Source: an uncultured Lewinella sp. (lineage in GTDB: Bacteria; Bacteroidota; Bacteroidia; Chitinophagales; Saprospiraceae). From it: a DNA stretch of 45,462 nucleotides. Below are positions 18,051 to 25,392 of the stretch, piece by piece. The notes beneath the pieces were generated by a model. That model was not told where the DNA came from. It saw only the letters and a list, made by a program, of their open reading frames with translations, and ran no database searches. The first letter of the stretch is position 1, and every line of letters begins with the position of its first letter. Made by a program: the position numbers and the translations under genes. The stretch lies in the NCBI GenBank assembly GCA_913057725.1, contig CAJXOS010000040.1, forward strand, positions 1-45,462, in the 5' to 3' direction.

Positions 18051-18065
18051 AGCAAAGATATTGCA
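18051..18065 (-). promoter_or_regulatory. promoter -7 box overlapped by an operator-like dyad
   Basis: Read on the minus strand, 18060-18053 is TATCTTTG, a perfect match to TAnnTTTG, pointing at the DUF3299-like gene. A TTG lies 24 bp upstream, slightly too far. The 15 bp TGCAATATCTTTGCT covering it match the operator at 18144-18203 at 12 of 15 positions, so a third, weaker copy of that site sits on the promoter. Confidence 0.5.
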
Positions 18066-18143
18066 TAATGGGGTCTGTGATGTACAAGCTGGGAGCTAAT
18101 TGGCGTAGGTGTCTTTGTACATCTTTCGGGAAAATTACTACAA

Positions 18144-18203
18144 AAATGCAATATTGTTGCAACTATAAGGAAGAATGTTCTATATTGCAACAATATTGCA
18201 TTT
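18144..18203. promoter_or_regulatory. paired Fur-family-like operators in a perfect 19-bp inverted repeat
   Basis: Arms 18144-18162 and 18185-18203 are perfect inverted copies separated by 22 bp. Each arm holds TGCAATATTGTTGCA, itself a near-perfect 7-1-7 dyad (TGCAA-N5-TTGCA), the geometry used by Fur, Zur and Mur. Promoter elements fall in it on both strands: minus TTG (18090-18088), 20 bp, TATAGTTG (18067-18060); plus TTG (18057 region) with TATATTGC at 18181. The regulator identity is inferred from geometry only. Confidence 0.6.
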
Positions 18204-18221
18204 ATGAAATCTGAGTTTCGC

Positions 18222-18257
18222 AACCGCACCGCGATGTCCGGATCATCCGGTGCGGTT
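18222..18257 (+). repeat. 14-bp stem-loop
   Basis: AACCGCACCG then GATG (one bulged C between) pair with CATC then CGGTGCGGTT, around the loop TCCGGAT. It is followed by ATGCAATAG rather than a T-run, so it is not itself a terminator. Confidence 0.6.
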
Positions 18258-18311
18258 ATGCAATAGCAAAATTCGATAGATTTTTATTGTACTTTTTTAT
18301 ACCAGATTTAG

Positions 18312-18345
18312 AAGGCTCCCATTGTAAAGTGGGAGCCTTTTTAGT
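18312..18345. terminator. intrinsic terminator, best on the plus strand
   Basis: AAGGCTCCCA (18312-18321) and TGGGAGCCTT (18330-18339) form a 10-bp stem with an 8-nt loop, followed by TTTTTAG on the plus strand. No full-size plus-strand gene precedes it within 1 kb, which supports a short plus transcript. It may also end the leftward gene at 18374. Confidence 0.75.
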
Positions 18346-18373
18346 TTCTACTTGTCAAATCAGGTATTGACTA

Positions 18374-18559
18374 CTATTGAAAAGCTTTGTTGCGAGAGAG
18401 AATAAACATTGCAACAGCGAATATCAAGGTGCTACAAAACATTAGGAGTTGCGAGACATTTTCGACCTCCTGGTCACTGGTGAAATAGGAGTAGCCGAAG
18501 AAAATGGCAAGTACAATAAAGAAGGAGCAAAAAATTAAGAAGAGCGTCGATTTTTTCAT
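18374..18559 (-). CDS. small two-helix membrane protein, 61 aa
   Basis: The 61 residues contain two hydrophobic segments (LFLIFCSFFIVLAIFFGYSY and LLMFCSTLIFAVAMFILS) with a short acidic turn (TSDQEVENVSQ) between them. The Lys-rich start and the RNKAFQ end suggest both termini are inside. I recognise no family. A strong hairpin begins only 7 bases before the ATG, which would affect translation, and the terminator at 18312 follows. The organisation suggests a real small gene. Confidence 0.55.
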   Translation of the reverse strand: MKKSTLFLIFCSFFIVLAIFFGYSYFTSDQEVENVSQLLMFCSTLIFAVAMFILSRNKAFQ

Positions 18560-18566
18560 CTGTTTA

Positions 18567-18609
18567 AATTTTTTCTGCAGCTACGCCAAAATGCAGAAAA
18601 AATTCTGCA
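18567..18609 (-). promoter_or_regulatory. competing hairpins in the leader of the 61-aa gene
   Basis: On the minus strand, AATTTTTTCTGCA and TGCAGAAAAAATT form a perfect 13-bp stem with a 12-nt loop (18567-18604). A further TGCAGAA at 18609-18603 can instead pair with the same middle TTCTGCA around TTTT. The two folds exclude each other, as in attenuators or riboswitch expression platforms. The start codon at 18559 follows directly. Confidence 0.45.
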
Positions 18610-18631
18610 CATAGGTAAACGCTGCGCTCTC

Positions 18632-18687
18632 ACATAATTTTATTTAATCATTCCTGAGTATAATGTTATGACTAAATAAAATTATGT
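18632..18687. repeat. AT-rich 15-bp perfect inverted repeat
   Basis: ACATAATTTTATTTA (18632-18646) and TAAATAAAATTATGT (18673-18687) match perfectly. The stem can extend by TCAT/ATGA after one A-C mismatch. It lies 54 bp beyond the end of the CHAT operon and may act as an unusual AT-rich terminator or 3' stabiliser. Confidence 0.5.
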
Positions 18688-18740
18688 TCGTTTCATCTGT
18701 AAGTGTTTTAGAAAGAGAGAAAAAGGATTGATTGTATTTC

Positions 18741-19229
18741 TTATGCTGTCCAGTACTCCGTTAAAGCTTGCGCAATCCTAGGCTGGTCAAAGTCAAATTC
18801 TGGACCACCATGTTTTTGGATATACTCAAGAAGAGCGCGGACGGCTTGCCGCTGCTCAGAATTTAAGATACTGAAACGGTCTTGGTTGAAATCACTATTG
18901 CTGGTTAGGGTAAACATTAGACTTGCCGTTACATCGGCAAAGGTGGGTTCCAGTGCAATCATCAAGTAGGCCGGTAAATGAAAGCGCAGCCCCTCCGCGT
19001 CGTAGAAGGATAAGCCGCCGAGGCCATCTACCCTCTTTATCCGGTCGTCCTGCAAGAGCTTTTTCCAGTCCTGTTTCTCATCGCGTTGTCGTGCCTCCTT
19101 CCGTTGGGTTTCGCTACCATAGTTATCAATAACGACCGTTTCGTGCAGACTTACACCTTGGCCAAGGACAACATTGGCAAAGGCGGCCTCGATTAGGGCC
19201 TGTACTTTTTCTTTAGCCTCAGTAGCCAT
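18741..19229 (-). CDS. DUF6714 family protein
   Basis: A 162-residue soluble protein with the DUF6714 hallmarks: an early LIEAAF, the segment DGLGGLSFYDAEGLRFHLPAYL near residues 92-115, and a late LNSEQRQAVRALLEYI. No activity is known to me. It is the last gene of the CHAT operon and overlaps the end of the preceding gene by 11 bp, so translation is probably coupled. It has no signal peptide, unlike its three operon partners, so it may be a cytoplasmic or immunity-like partner; that is speculation. Confidence 0.75.
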   Translation of the reverse strand: MATEAKEKVQALIEAAFANVVLGQGVSLHETVVIDNYGSETQRKEARQRDEKQDWKKLLQDDRIKRVDGLGGLSFYDAEGLRFHLPAYLMIALEPTFADVTASLMFTLTSNSDFNQDRFSILNSEQRQAVRALLEYIQKHGGPEFDFDQPRIAQALTEYWTA

Positions 19230-20238
19230 AGTTAGATGCTCGGTCCATTAGTTGTTTCAGTTGTGGTCGAAAGCGTAAGAATACTTTTTCGCCGCGGGCC
19301 AGCGCTTCTCCCACTTCTTTGCGGCCACCCCAAATTCGGCCAACTGTACTATTCGGACCAATTTTGTAAGGGTAGAAATTGCCTATTGTTTCTTCACGCA
19401 CAAACTCTTCGCCCATTGCTCGGTATACCTTGTAGGTAAACAAGTCCATTGGCCAACCGATTTCGACACCGAAATCTTCGCCCGCGTCAATGAGGATTTT
19501 CTTGGGCTTCTTCGCACTGCCATCAATCACTTCCACCAAGTGAATTGCCACAGGAAATAGCTCTGATAGTGCTCGATTCCAGATGTCTGGAAATGCGTCC
19601 AAGGATTTCGTCAGTAGTCTGTTCTTTTGCTCTTGCAGAATCTGAGCTTCTGCTTCGGGGCTTGAAGGAAAAGGATATTTGTAGCCACTGAGACTCGAAG
19701 TTCGCGAAGCGGCAGCCTTAGAATCTTCTGCGAAATGCATAGATGGAGGACGGAAGAACTTATTGCCGGATGTTCGCTGAACACTCTCTACGTCTCGACT
19801 ATACTTAAGCTCGCCGGTTACAATATCAGTGACTCTTAGATTTAGACGAATACCAGCTTGCAGAGAGTAGCTTGTGCGGACGAGCACTTTGTTGGAATCC
19901 AGCACGTCTCGCTGACTAAGTTCGTCGATCAGCGGTTGTAGACTCAATTGAAAGATGTACTCAGGATCTACCTCGCCCGTATTCTGTTCGGTAGAATGGT
20001 TGATTACCTCAAAGTGCCAATGCAATTCAAGGAGCTTATAGGCTGCCAATTGTAGGCGTTCTACCAGGCTTGGTGGAATATCATCCGAGAATTGCATAGG
20101 CTCTACTAGAATGGGGATTTTTTCCCGAGTAAAGGTGTCAACCTCAACCGTTTCTTGAGCTATGGCACTGGTTTGCAGTATTGATAGAGCAACGAATATG
20201 CCCAGGCACTTTACGTATGTAGGAATGCGACCGATCAT
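19219..20238 (-). CDS. exported protein of the CHAT operon, 339 aa
   Basis: No family is recognised with certainty. A signal peptide (CLGIFVALSILQTSAIAQ) leads into a mixed alpha/beta protein. The segment from residue 240 (VEVIDGSAKKPKKILIDAGE, then FGVEIGWPMDLFTY) resembles the C-terminal part of the 265-residue neighbour (VKVLNGSSKARRILVAGGES, FRLHQELRVRI), suggesting paralogous ends of CsgG/FlgT-like type. The phrase LVEPMQFSDDIPPSLVERL fits an N-terminal CsgG-like strand-helix. It overlaps the upstream gene by 4 bp and the downstream one by 11 bp. It is probably periplasmic or outer-membrane associated. Confidence 0.7.
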   Translation of the reverse strand: MIGRIPTYVKCLGIFVALSILQTSAIAQETVEVDTFTREKIPILVEPMQFSDDIPPSLVERLQLAAYKLLELHWHFEVINHSTEQNTGEVDPEYIFQLSLQPLIDELSQRDVLDSNKVLVRTSYSLQAGIRLNLRVTDIVTGELKYSRDVESVQRTSGNKFFRPPSMHFAEDSKAAASRTSSLSGYKYPFPSSPEAEAQILQEQKNRLLTKSLDAFPDIWNRALSELFPVAIHLVEVIDGSAKKPKKILIDAGEDFGVEIGWPMDLFTYKVYRAMGEEFVREETIGNFYPYKIGPNSTVGRIWGGRKEVGEALARGEKVFLRFRPQLKQLMDRASNYGY

Positions 20239-21032
20239 AGTTTCAAAATTTCTACTTCAACTTCTTTTCCCTCTGCCAATGCTGTGCTAATAGCCCGACC
20301 ACCGGAGATTACGCGGCATCGACTGAAAAACTCACCTTCTACCGCCTCGACTACTACTGTACCTACTGCTTCCCCTTGTATCCGCACGCGTAGTTCCTGG
20401 TGCAGACGAAAACCTTGACTCTCACCTCCTGCAACTAATATTCGCCTAGCTTTACTAGAACCATTTAGTACTTTAACTATGGGGATTTTGGCCCTGAAAA
20501 AATCGGTAAGTAGCAGCTGGAGTCCCTGCTCGACAAGGGTACGCTGGGCTTCCGTAGGAGCCATAAAACCTACCTTGAATGATTGTACTTGTGAAGCTAC
20601 AATCTGGCGATCACTAAGGCGATGGATTGCCAAGACGAGTTCTTGTCGTCCGGGCGCTACCTGACCAGTAAGGAGGAATTCAGCACCTCTTTGATCCCAT
20701 TGCTCTACCACATAGCCAGCCAGGAAATCTTCGTCTTTCTGTAGCTCTCGTTCCGCTTCTACGGCTGGTAAAGATTCGGGTACGACTACTTGAACCCGGC
20801 GATCTGCATAGAGCGCATCCATGGCCATTCCCTGAATACGCTGGCAAGCGTCTCCGTCATTCTCATAGGTTCGTCCGAGTAGGAAGTCAGATAGGGACAA
20901 CCGTCGGTTGCCACAATCAAAATCCAAGACAGCCATTGGGGTCTGCCCGTTCAGGAAGTTGGGGGGTATCCCACAGCTAAAGACAAGAAAAAAAACGGCG
21001 AATGTGCGGTTGTTGATAAAAGAGAGAAACAA
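20235..21032 (-). CDS. CsgG/FlgT-like exported protein of the CHAT operon, 265 aa
   Basis: A signal sequence (FAVFFLVFSCGIPPNFLNG) precedes MAVLDFD, followed by a helix and the segment GAEFLLTGQVAPGRQELVLA. That order (strand, long insertion, then A-x-x-LLTGQV) is typical of CsgG-like lipoprotein domains. The last 80 residues form a small beta domain like that of the FlgT C-terminus and like the neighbouring 339-residue protein. It starts 20 nt after the CHAT gene and overlaps the next gene by 4 bp. The role in the envelope is inferred. Confidence 0.7.
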   Translation of the reverse strand: MFLSFINNRTFAVFFLVFSCGIPPNFLNGQTPMAVLDFDCGNRRLSLSDFLLGRTYENDGDACQRIQGMAMDALYADRRVQVVVPESLPAVEAERELQKDEDFLAGYVVEQWDQRGAEFLLTGQVAPGRQELVLAIHRLSDRQIVASQVQSFKVGFMAPTEAQRTLVEQGLQLLLTDFFRAKIPIVKVLNGSSKARRILVAGGESQGFRLHQELRVRIQGEAVGTVVVEAVEGEFFSRCRVISGGRAISTALAEGKEVEVEILKL

Positions 21033-21052
21033 GGGACTGCGTGATTTTGTCG

Positions 21053-23224
21053 TTACTTTCTACGACCAAATATACCCAAAATCACCAGTATGAGCGCGCC
21101 GCCTAACAACCACTTGAGCATGCCTCCTCCCGCTTCGAATGATTTTTCTTGTCCCACCAAAACGAAACCGGCCCAGTAATGAGGATGAGCTGTCAGGCGA
21201 TCTTGCTGATCTAAAAAGTTGATCTGTGCTTGACGTAATGCTTCTGCAGTAGGTTGCCCTTCGGCTAATTGTTCGTAGAACAGTGGCATCAGTTCTGCCG
21301 TAGCAGCATCTGAAACCGGCCACAAACTACCAATAAGCGCCCGGGCACCACCTTGTAAGAAGGCACGGCCAATGCTTAGCACTCCTTCTCCCGCCTGGTA
21401 AGGCCCCGATTGTGTCTCGCAGGCACTCAATACGACCAGCTGAAGCTGAAGCGGTAAGCTGGCGATCTGACTGGCAGTGAGTGCTCCATCTTGCAAGAAT
21501 ACTGCCGACTGAGACGGGTCATTTTCGTGCCGGCAAGCATGTGTCGCCAAGTGCCAAACGGTGAAGTCATTGATCGTTTCTTGCAAGGTTTGCAATTGGG
21601 CGCTAGGCCCAATAAAGGCAGTACCTTTTGCTCGTTCTACTATGGCCTGTGCTTCAACTGAACTATTGGGTAGCGCAGGCAGTGGGCTGGCGCAGGCCTC
21701 CCGCACGGCTACGGCATCTCCGCCAAAGTCTGGTGCCAGAGCAGCTACCTTTAAGGGGGCAGTAACTGTATTTTGTAGTTCGTACCAAGCTTGTACGGAT
21801 GGGGCGAGCGAGAGACTATGATGATTCAGTAAATAATCTAGTTCGCTGCGGTGGTAAGAAATCGAGCTGCCCGTTGGAGCTCGTGTGATCAAAGCACTAA
21901 AGGGGATATCCCATAACGTGGCGTCAGGTAGAAGTAGCAACTTACGAGGCCGGTTTGAATGATGACGAAGTACTGGCCGTAATAGAAGACTTTCATAGAG
22001 CCATAGGGAGGATTCCGTGAACTGTTCAAACGCACGGGTTGGCTCCGCCAGAAAAGCGTCGTTACTCATTTGTGCCCGAAGCTGCTGCCAGGCATCACGC
22101 GTCTCCTTATTCCAATAAAAATGGTCTACTTGGACCTCCTTACCATCTAGGTGGAATACCACGCCTTCTTCTCCAAGCAGGAAATAACTGACGAGCAGCT
22201 GATCTTCAGCGCGCAGTTGATCTTGAATAGCAGTTAGCGAAAGCTGCTCGTTATTTCGAGGAGGCCATTGTCCTAAACCGGGTAATTGCTTTTCTACCAG
22301 TTCTCTGAGTCGTTGGGGAGTAGCGAAGAAATCACCGGACTGAGTGGCTAGCTGCCGCGCCAGCCGAAGTTGATCACTGAGTTTTGGCCAATTAAGATCA
22401 TTACGATCTGCCTCATATCCCTGAAGTTGATCCGCTAGTAAAGTTGCTTTAGCTTGTTCGGCTAGGAGAAAGGCCTGTCCACGCCAGCCAGCCTGAGGTT
22501 GCAGACGGTCGAGGTGCAAGGAAATGACCAGTGCGCGATGAGCCAGCGGCGGTACTGTAGCTGCCAGAGCCAGTCGCTCCGATTCTCGGGTGCGAGCTCT
22601 GCGAAGCTGGTGGAGGAGCGTTAGGCAATGCTCCAGGCCCAGCAGGCGATCTTGTAGTTCTTCGGGGGTAGCTGAATCCGGCATCGGGCTTCGATACCGA
22701 CGTAGCAATGCTTCCAGCGCCAAGCTAGGATCAATCCAATCCAGCGGGTCGGCTAGGCGGGTGGTGTCTGGTGCTCCGAGGAGCTCGAAAAAACTGCCAT
22801 CCAGGACTGCTTCTTCGGACTGGAGGTAGTTGTAATCCAATAGGACACTAGCCAAGAGTCGGTCCTGCGTGTCGGAACGTGGCATACTGCGCAGACGCAG
22901 AATGAGCTGCTGCATCTTTGCCAGGGGCCTATACTGCTGTTGCGCTAACTGACTGGCTACCTGTACAATTTCTTGCGGGTTGTCGCTTTCCAGGGCTTGC
23001 TCATAGGCCTGGTCGGCTTGCTGTAGTACCTCGTATTCCGGGTAAATATCTCCTAGTATTTCGTAACCCAGAGCCTCGTTGAAACCATCGGACTGCATGA
23101 TTCTATCGTACAACTCATCTGCTTGTTCTGCACTGTTGGTTTGGCCGTGTAGTGTAGAGGCGTAGAGTACAGCCAATAGGATGATCAAAGCAACGGATAT
23201 CTGATAATTCGAGAGGTACTTCAT
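21053..23224 (-). CDS. exported, C-terminally anchored CHAT-domain protease
   Basis: This 723-residue protein starts with a signal peptide (ISVALIILLAVLYASTLHG). Residues 30-330 are helical and TPR-like (YEVLQQADQAYEQALESD). The CHAT domain covers about 400-690 and has an intact catalytic pair: His562 in WHLATHAC and Cys602 in VLSACET. GGARALIGSLWPVSD and HPHYWAGFVLVG complete the family pattern. A transmembrane helix (WLLGGALILVILGIF) and GRRK end the protein. CHAT enzymes are caspase-like cysteine peptidases. Here the peptidase would face the periplasm, unlike the usual cytoplasmic defence forms. It is the first of four co-transcribed genes. Confidence 0.9.
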   Translation of the reverse strand: MKYLSNYQISVALIILLAVLYASTLHGQTNSAEQADELYDRIMQSDGFNEALGYEILGDIYPEYEVLQQADQAYEQALESDNPQEIVQVASQLAQQQYRPLAKMQQLILRLRSMPRSDTQDRLLASVLLDYNYLQSEEAVLDGSFFELLGAPDTTRLADPLDWIDPSLALEALLRRYRSPMPDSATPEELQDRLLGLEHCLTLLHQLRRARTRESERLALAATVPPLAHRALVISLHLDRLQPQAGWRGQAFLLAEQAKATLLADQLQGYEADRNDLNWPKLSDQLRLARQLATQSGDFFATPQRLRELVEKQLPGLGQWPPRNNEQLSLTAIQDQLRAEDQLLVSYFLLGEEGVVFHLDGKEVQVDHFYWNKETRDAWQQLRAQMSNDAFLAEPTRAFEQFTESSLWLYESLLLRPVLRHHSNRPRKLLLLPDATLWDIPFSALITRAPTGSSISYHRSELDYLLNHHSLSLAPSVQAWYELQNTVTAPLKVAALAPDFGGDAVAVREACASPLPALPNSSVEAQAIVERAKGTAFIGPSAQLQTLQETINDFTVWHLATHACRHENDPSQSAVFLQDGALTASQIASLPLQLQLVVLSACETQSGPYQAGEGVLSIGRAFLQGGARALIGSLWPVSDAATAELMPLFYEQLAEGQPTAEALRQAQINFLDQQDRLTAHPHYWAGFVLVGQEKSFEAGGGMLKWLLGGALILVILGIFGRRK

Positions 23225-23297
23225 TCCAATAATAGCTTCTTTAGACGCGATACGGATAGCTTATTGAGGCCATCAATGGTTTATTGCAAAACGTAGG

Positions 23298-23328
23298 CAA
23301 AGGTAATACCTAGGTAATATGACGGAAA
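23298..23328 (-). promoter_or_regulatory. promoter of the CHAT operon
   Basis: On the minus strand TTTC (23328-23325), a 19-bp spacer, then TACCTTTG (23305-23298), a perfect TAnnTTTG. The start is near 23291, 67 nt before the CHAT gene. Two AGGTAATA direct repeats 11 bp apart (23301 and 23312, plus strand) lie across the -7 box and spacer. Confidence 0.55.
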
Positions 23329-23497
23329 TAAATGTGGCTTCTATTAGAGGCCAATGATTAAGGAAGTTACTTTGAATGTATCGTTCTATTCTCTAATTCT
23401 TGGCCAGAAATCACATTCGTCTTTTCTCCGTTTCAAGGATAGGTTCATCTTTCCTTACGTTCGATTGTTTACCTTGTAAATAGTAATCTTCATCGCT

Positions 23498-23911
23498 ATG
23501 ACTAGCCCTGCAAATACCCATGCTGTTCTTCTCTTTGATGGTGTCTGCAACCTTTGCAATGGTTTCGTGCAGTTTATCCTGTTGCGAGATAAAGGTGGTT
23601 ACTTCCAATTTGCCAGTTTGCAATCGGAAGAAGGGCAGAAATTACTAGAAGAGCACGGCCTGGAGCCGGACGCTTTGGACACGGTGGTACTTATCGAAGA
23701 TGGTCAAGCTTTCACGCACTCTGAAGTAGCACTGCGTGTCGGGCCAAGACTAGATGGGTTCTGGTCGTGGGTACGAATTTTCCGGATCCTTCCTGCTGGT
23801 TTTCGCGACTGGGTTTACAATTGGGTAGCCCGTAACCGTTACCGCTGGTTTGGAAAGAAAGATCAGTGTATGCTCCCACGCCCAGAGTGGAAAGGACGCT
23901 TTCTTGGTTAA
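23498..23911 (+). CDS. DCC-family thiol-disulfide oxidoreductase-like protein
   Basis: A 137-residue protein of the DCC (DUF393) family. The signature LLFDGVCNLCNGFVQF has the CxxC at Cys17 and Cys20 right after the first strand, in a thioredoxin-like fold. The segment FQFASLQSEEGQKLLEEHGL and the later FPILPA-type turn (RIFRILPAGFRDWVYNWVARNRYRWFGK as a basic, aromatic region) are normal for the family. Its last four bases overlap the end of the convergent macrodomain gene. The substrate is unknown. Confidence 0.88.
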   Translation: MTSPANTHAVLLFDGVCNLCNGFVQFILLRDKGGYFQFASLQSEEGQKLLEEHGLEPDALDTVVLIEDGQAFTHSEVALRVGPRLDGFWSWVRIFRILPAGFRDWVYNWVARNRYRWFGKKDQCMLPRPEWKGRFLG

Positions 23912-24744
23912 TGCGAGAATTCCTTGATGAAAGGATTGATAAAACTATCCTGTCTGGCATAGATGGCAAATACGATTTGCTCAAACTGTCCCTTAAAGGA
24001 GCTCTCTAGCACTTCCCGAAAGTAAACGGCTATATCTTGCGGATCATTTTGGAATACGCCACATCCCCAGGCACCCAGAACAATGTTGCGATGCTGGTTT
24101 TCCAACGCAATAGCTAACACTTTACTGATCCGGCGCTTCATGATCTGCTCAATTTCGCCCATTCTTTCAGGTTCCCGATTTTTAACCACTCCTGTGTTTA
24201 CTGCCGGTGCGGTGATCACAGCACAGGTGACCAGCTCTTCCAGGTTGTTGCCTTCCTCGTCTTTGATAATTGGTACAGCCGGCGAATAGATCATATGATC
24301 TGTATACACGCAGGATTTCGTAGCCCGATTCACCTCATAATAGTCTGGTGTTCGGAGCTGGCAATTGTAAAGACCTGTAGAACGGGCAATACTCTCCTCT
24401 TGGGCTTGGTTTCCCCCCAGGAATCCTCCTCCTGGATTTCGCGCTGAAGCGAAGTTGAGGCAAAGTACATCCTGCGCACCCTCGGCGACCAGTGCTCGGA
24501 CGGCATTCAGCGTTGTCTCATTGATAACGGTTATTCGAGTAGCTAGCTCTTCCTGCCGGAGGTAAGCCTGTTCTTGTAGAAGTAGATCCGACTCAGCGGG
24601 AGTGTACAGTTTGGTGCCTGTTTCGGCCTGTGCTTGCGCGGAAGCAATATCAATCTTCTTACCAGACGGAGTAGTGTAATGACCGGCTTCCAGAATGGCT
24701 AGGGTATCTTCGGCTATTTTCTTTCGTTTGTCTCGATTATTCAT
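23908..24744 (-). CDS. TIGR02452-family macrodomain protein (microbial PARG-like)
   Basis: A 278-residue protein. The core NFASARNPGGGFLGGNQAQE contains the GGG loop (105-107) and the QEE pair (115-117) used by bacterial poly(ADP-ribose) glycohydrolases to bind and cleave ADP-ribose polymers. The N-terminal helix pair (RDKRKKIAEDTLAILEAGHY) and SCVYTDHMIYSPAVPIIKDE are typical of TIGR02452. It is expected to be cytoplasmic and to remove ADP-ribose marks, either in repair or against ADP-ribosylating toxins. A palindrome lies upstream at 24769. The 3' end overlaps the DCC gene by 4 bp. Confidence 0.88.
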   Translation of the reverse strand: MNNRDKRKKIAEDTLAILEAGHYTTPSGKKIDIASAQAQAETGTKLYTPAESDLLLQEQAYLRQEELATRITVINETTLNAVRALVAEGAQDVLCLNFASARNPGGGFLGGNQAQEESIARSTGLYNCQLRTPDYYEVNRATKSCVYTDHMIYSPAVPIIKDEEGNNLEELVTCAVITAPAVNTGVVKNREPERMGEIEQIMKRRISKVLAIALENQHRNIVLGAWGCGVFQNDPQDIAVYFREVLESSFKGQFEQIVFAIYARQDSFINPFIKEFSH

Positions 24745-24768
24745 TTTTGGGTCTATTTGTATATCTGT

Positions 24769-24780
24769 TGCGTAAACGCA
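24769..24780. promoter_or_regulatory. palindrome upstream of the PARG-like gene
   Basis: TGCGTAAACGCA is a perfect 5-2-5 palindrome 25 bp before the ATG at 24744. It may be an operator. No regulator is identified and no clear -7 box is seen here. Confidence 0.35.
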
Positions 24781-24842
24781 TTTACTTAGTCAATAATTCC
24801 AGAGAATGAAATAAAGTCGACTGTTAGTAATCAATCAATTTT

Positions 24843-25367
24843 CTAGATGCGTCTCAATTTAGACTTTCGTACCACTAAGCCTGAGCGATTACAATAAAGC
24901 AGTAATCGCATATACTCCTTCGGCGAATTTGTGGCTACTAACTTGATTTTGCGGTCTCCAAAAACGGCGGACAGCCGGTATACTGGTCCAAAAATTACAC
25001 CCATATGAGGCTCACTGTAGAGGCAATCAATCTCCGAAAAAGAAATTGTTCGCTCTGGTGCATCCAGTATATCTTCGGTTTTTGATCTATGCGCCCGATC
25101 CAAGAGTTGGATCTGCCGGAGGGCAAAATCAAATTCTACCTTCTTGAGCCAGGTAACGGGGTGGTTCTTTAGCAATTGGTAAGTGGCATAGCAAACAAAG
25201 ACCAGTGCTGACAGTGCTGCAGTACTCCAAAGCACTATATCCAGCATAACCCCTGAGATGATAAAGATAAAGCATAAATAACCTAGCCAGTAGACTATAA
25301 ACTGGGCTAAGAGTCGAGCCCAAAGCCCAGCGGTGGGTGAGCGTAGGATTAGTGTTTCTTGAGACAT
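24843..25367 (-). CDS. uncharacterised membrane protein, 174 aa
   Basis: Starts at the ATG of MSQETLILRSPTAG; an upstream ATG at 25391 lies before the inferred transcription start and is rejected. Two hydrophobic segments follow (LLAQFIVYWLGYLCFIFIIS and VLWSTAALSALVFVCYATY), then a cytosolic beta-rich domain (KVEFDFALRQIQLLDRAHRS ... ISFSEIDCLYSE ... VATNSPKEYMRLL), a plan like bacterial PH-type membrane proteins. Family membership is not certain. It diverges from the metallo-hydrolase gene at 25462. Confidence 0.65.
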   Translation of the reverse strand: MSQETLILRSPTAGLWARLLAQFIVYWLGYLCFIFIISGVMLDIVLWSTAALSALVFVCYATYQLLKNHPVTWLKKVEFDFALRQIQLLDRAHRSKTEDILDAPERTISFSEIDCLYSEPHMGVIFGPVYRLSAVFGDRKIKLVATNSPKEYMRLLLYCNRSGLVVRKSKLRRI

Positions 25368-25392
25368 AGAGCGCAATGGTGTGTAATACAAC

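Larger units (their letters stand above)
18195..18345 (+). ncRNA. candidate short RNA (or 20-codon peptide gene) under the paired operators
   Basis: A plus-strand unit with no full-size gene runs from the operators to an intrinsic terminator. It contains a 14-bp hairpin at 18222-18257 and a tiny open frame, ATG 18204 to TAG 18266 (20 residues beginning MKSEFRNRTA), which overlaps the hairpin. It could be a metal-regulated small RNA or a leader peptide. There is no proof of transcription, and the plus promoter is only a partial match. Confidence 0.35.

Noticed and set aside
17957..18229. 90-codon minus-strand frame upstream of the DUF3299-like gene
   Set aside because: It runs across the operator and promoter region and shows no protein-like pattern; the start and regulatory sites explain this DNA better.
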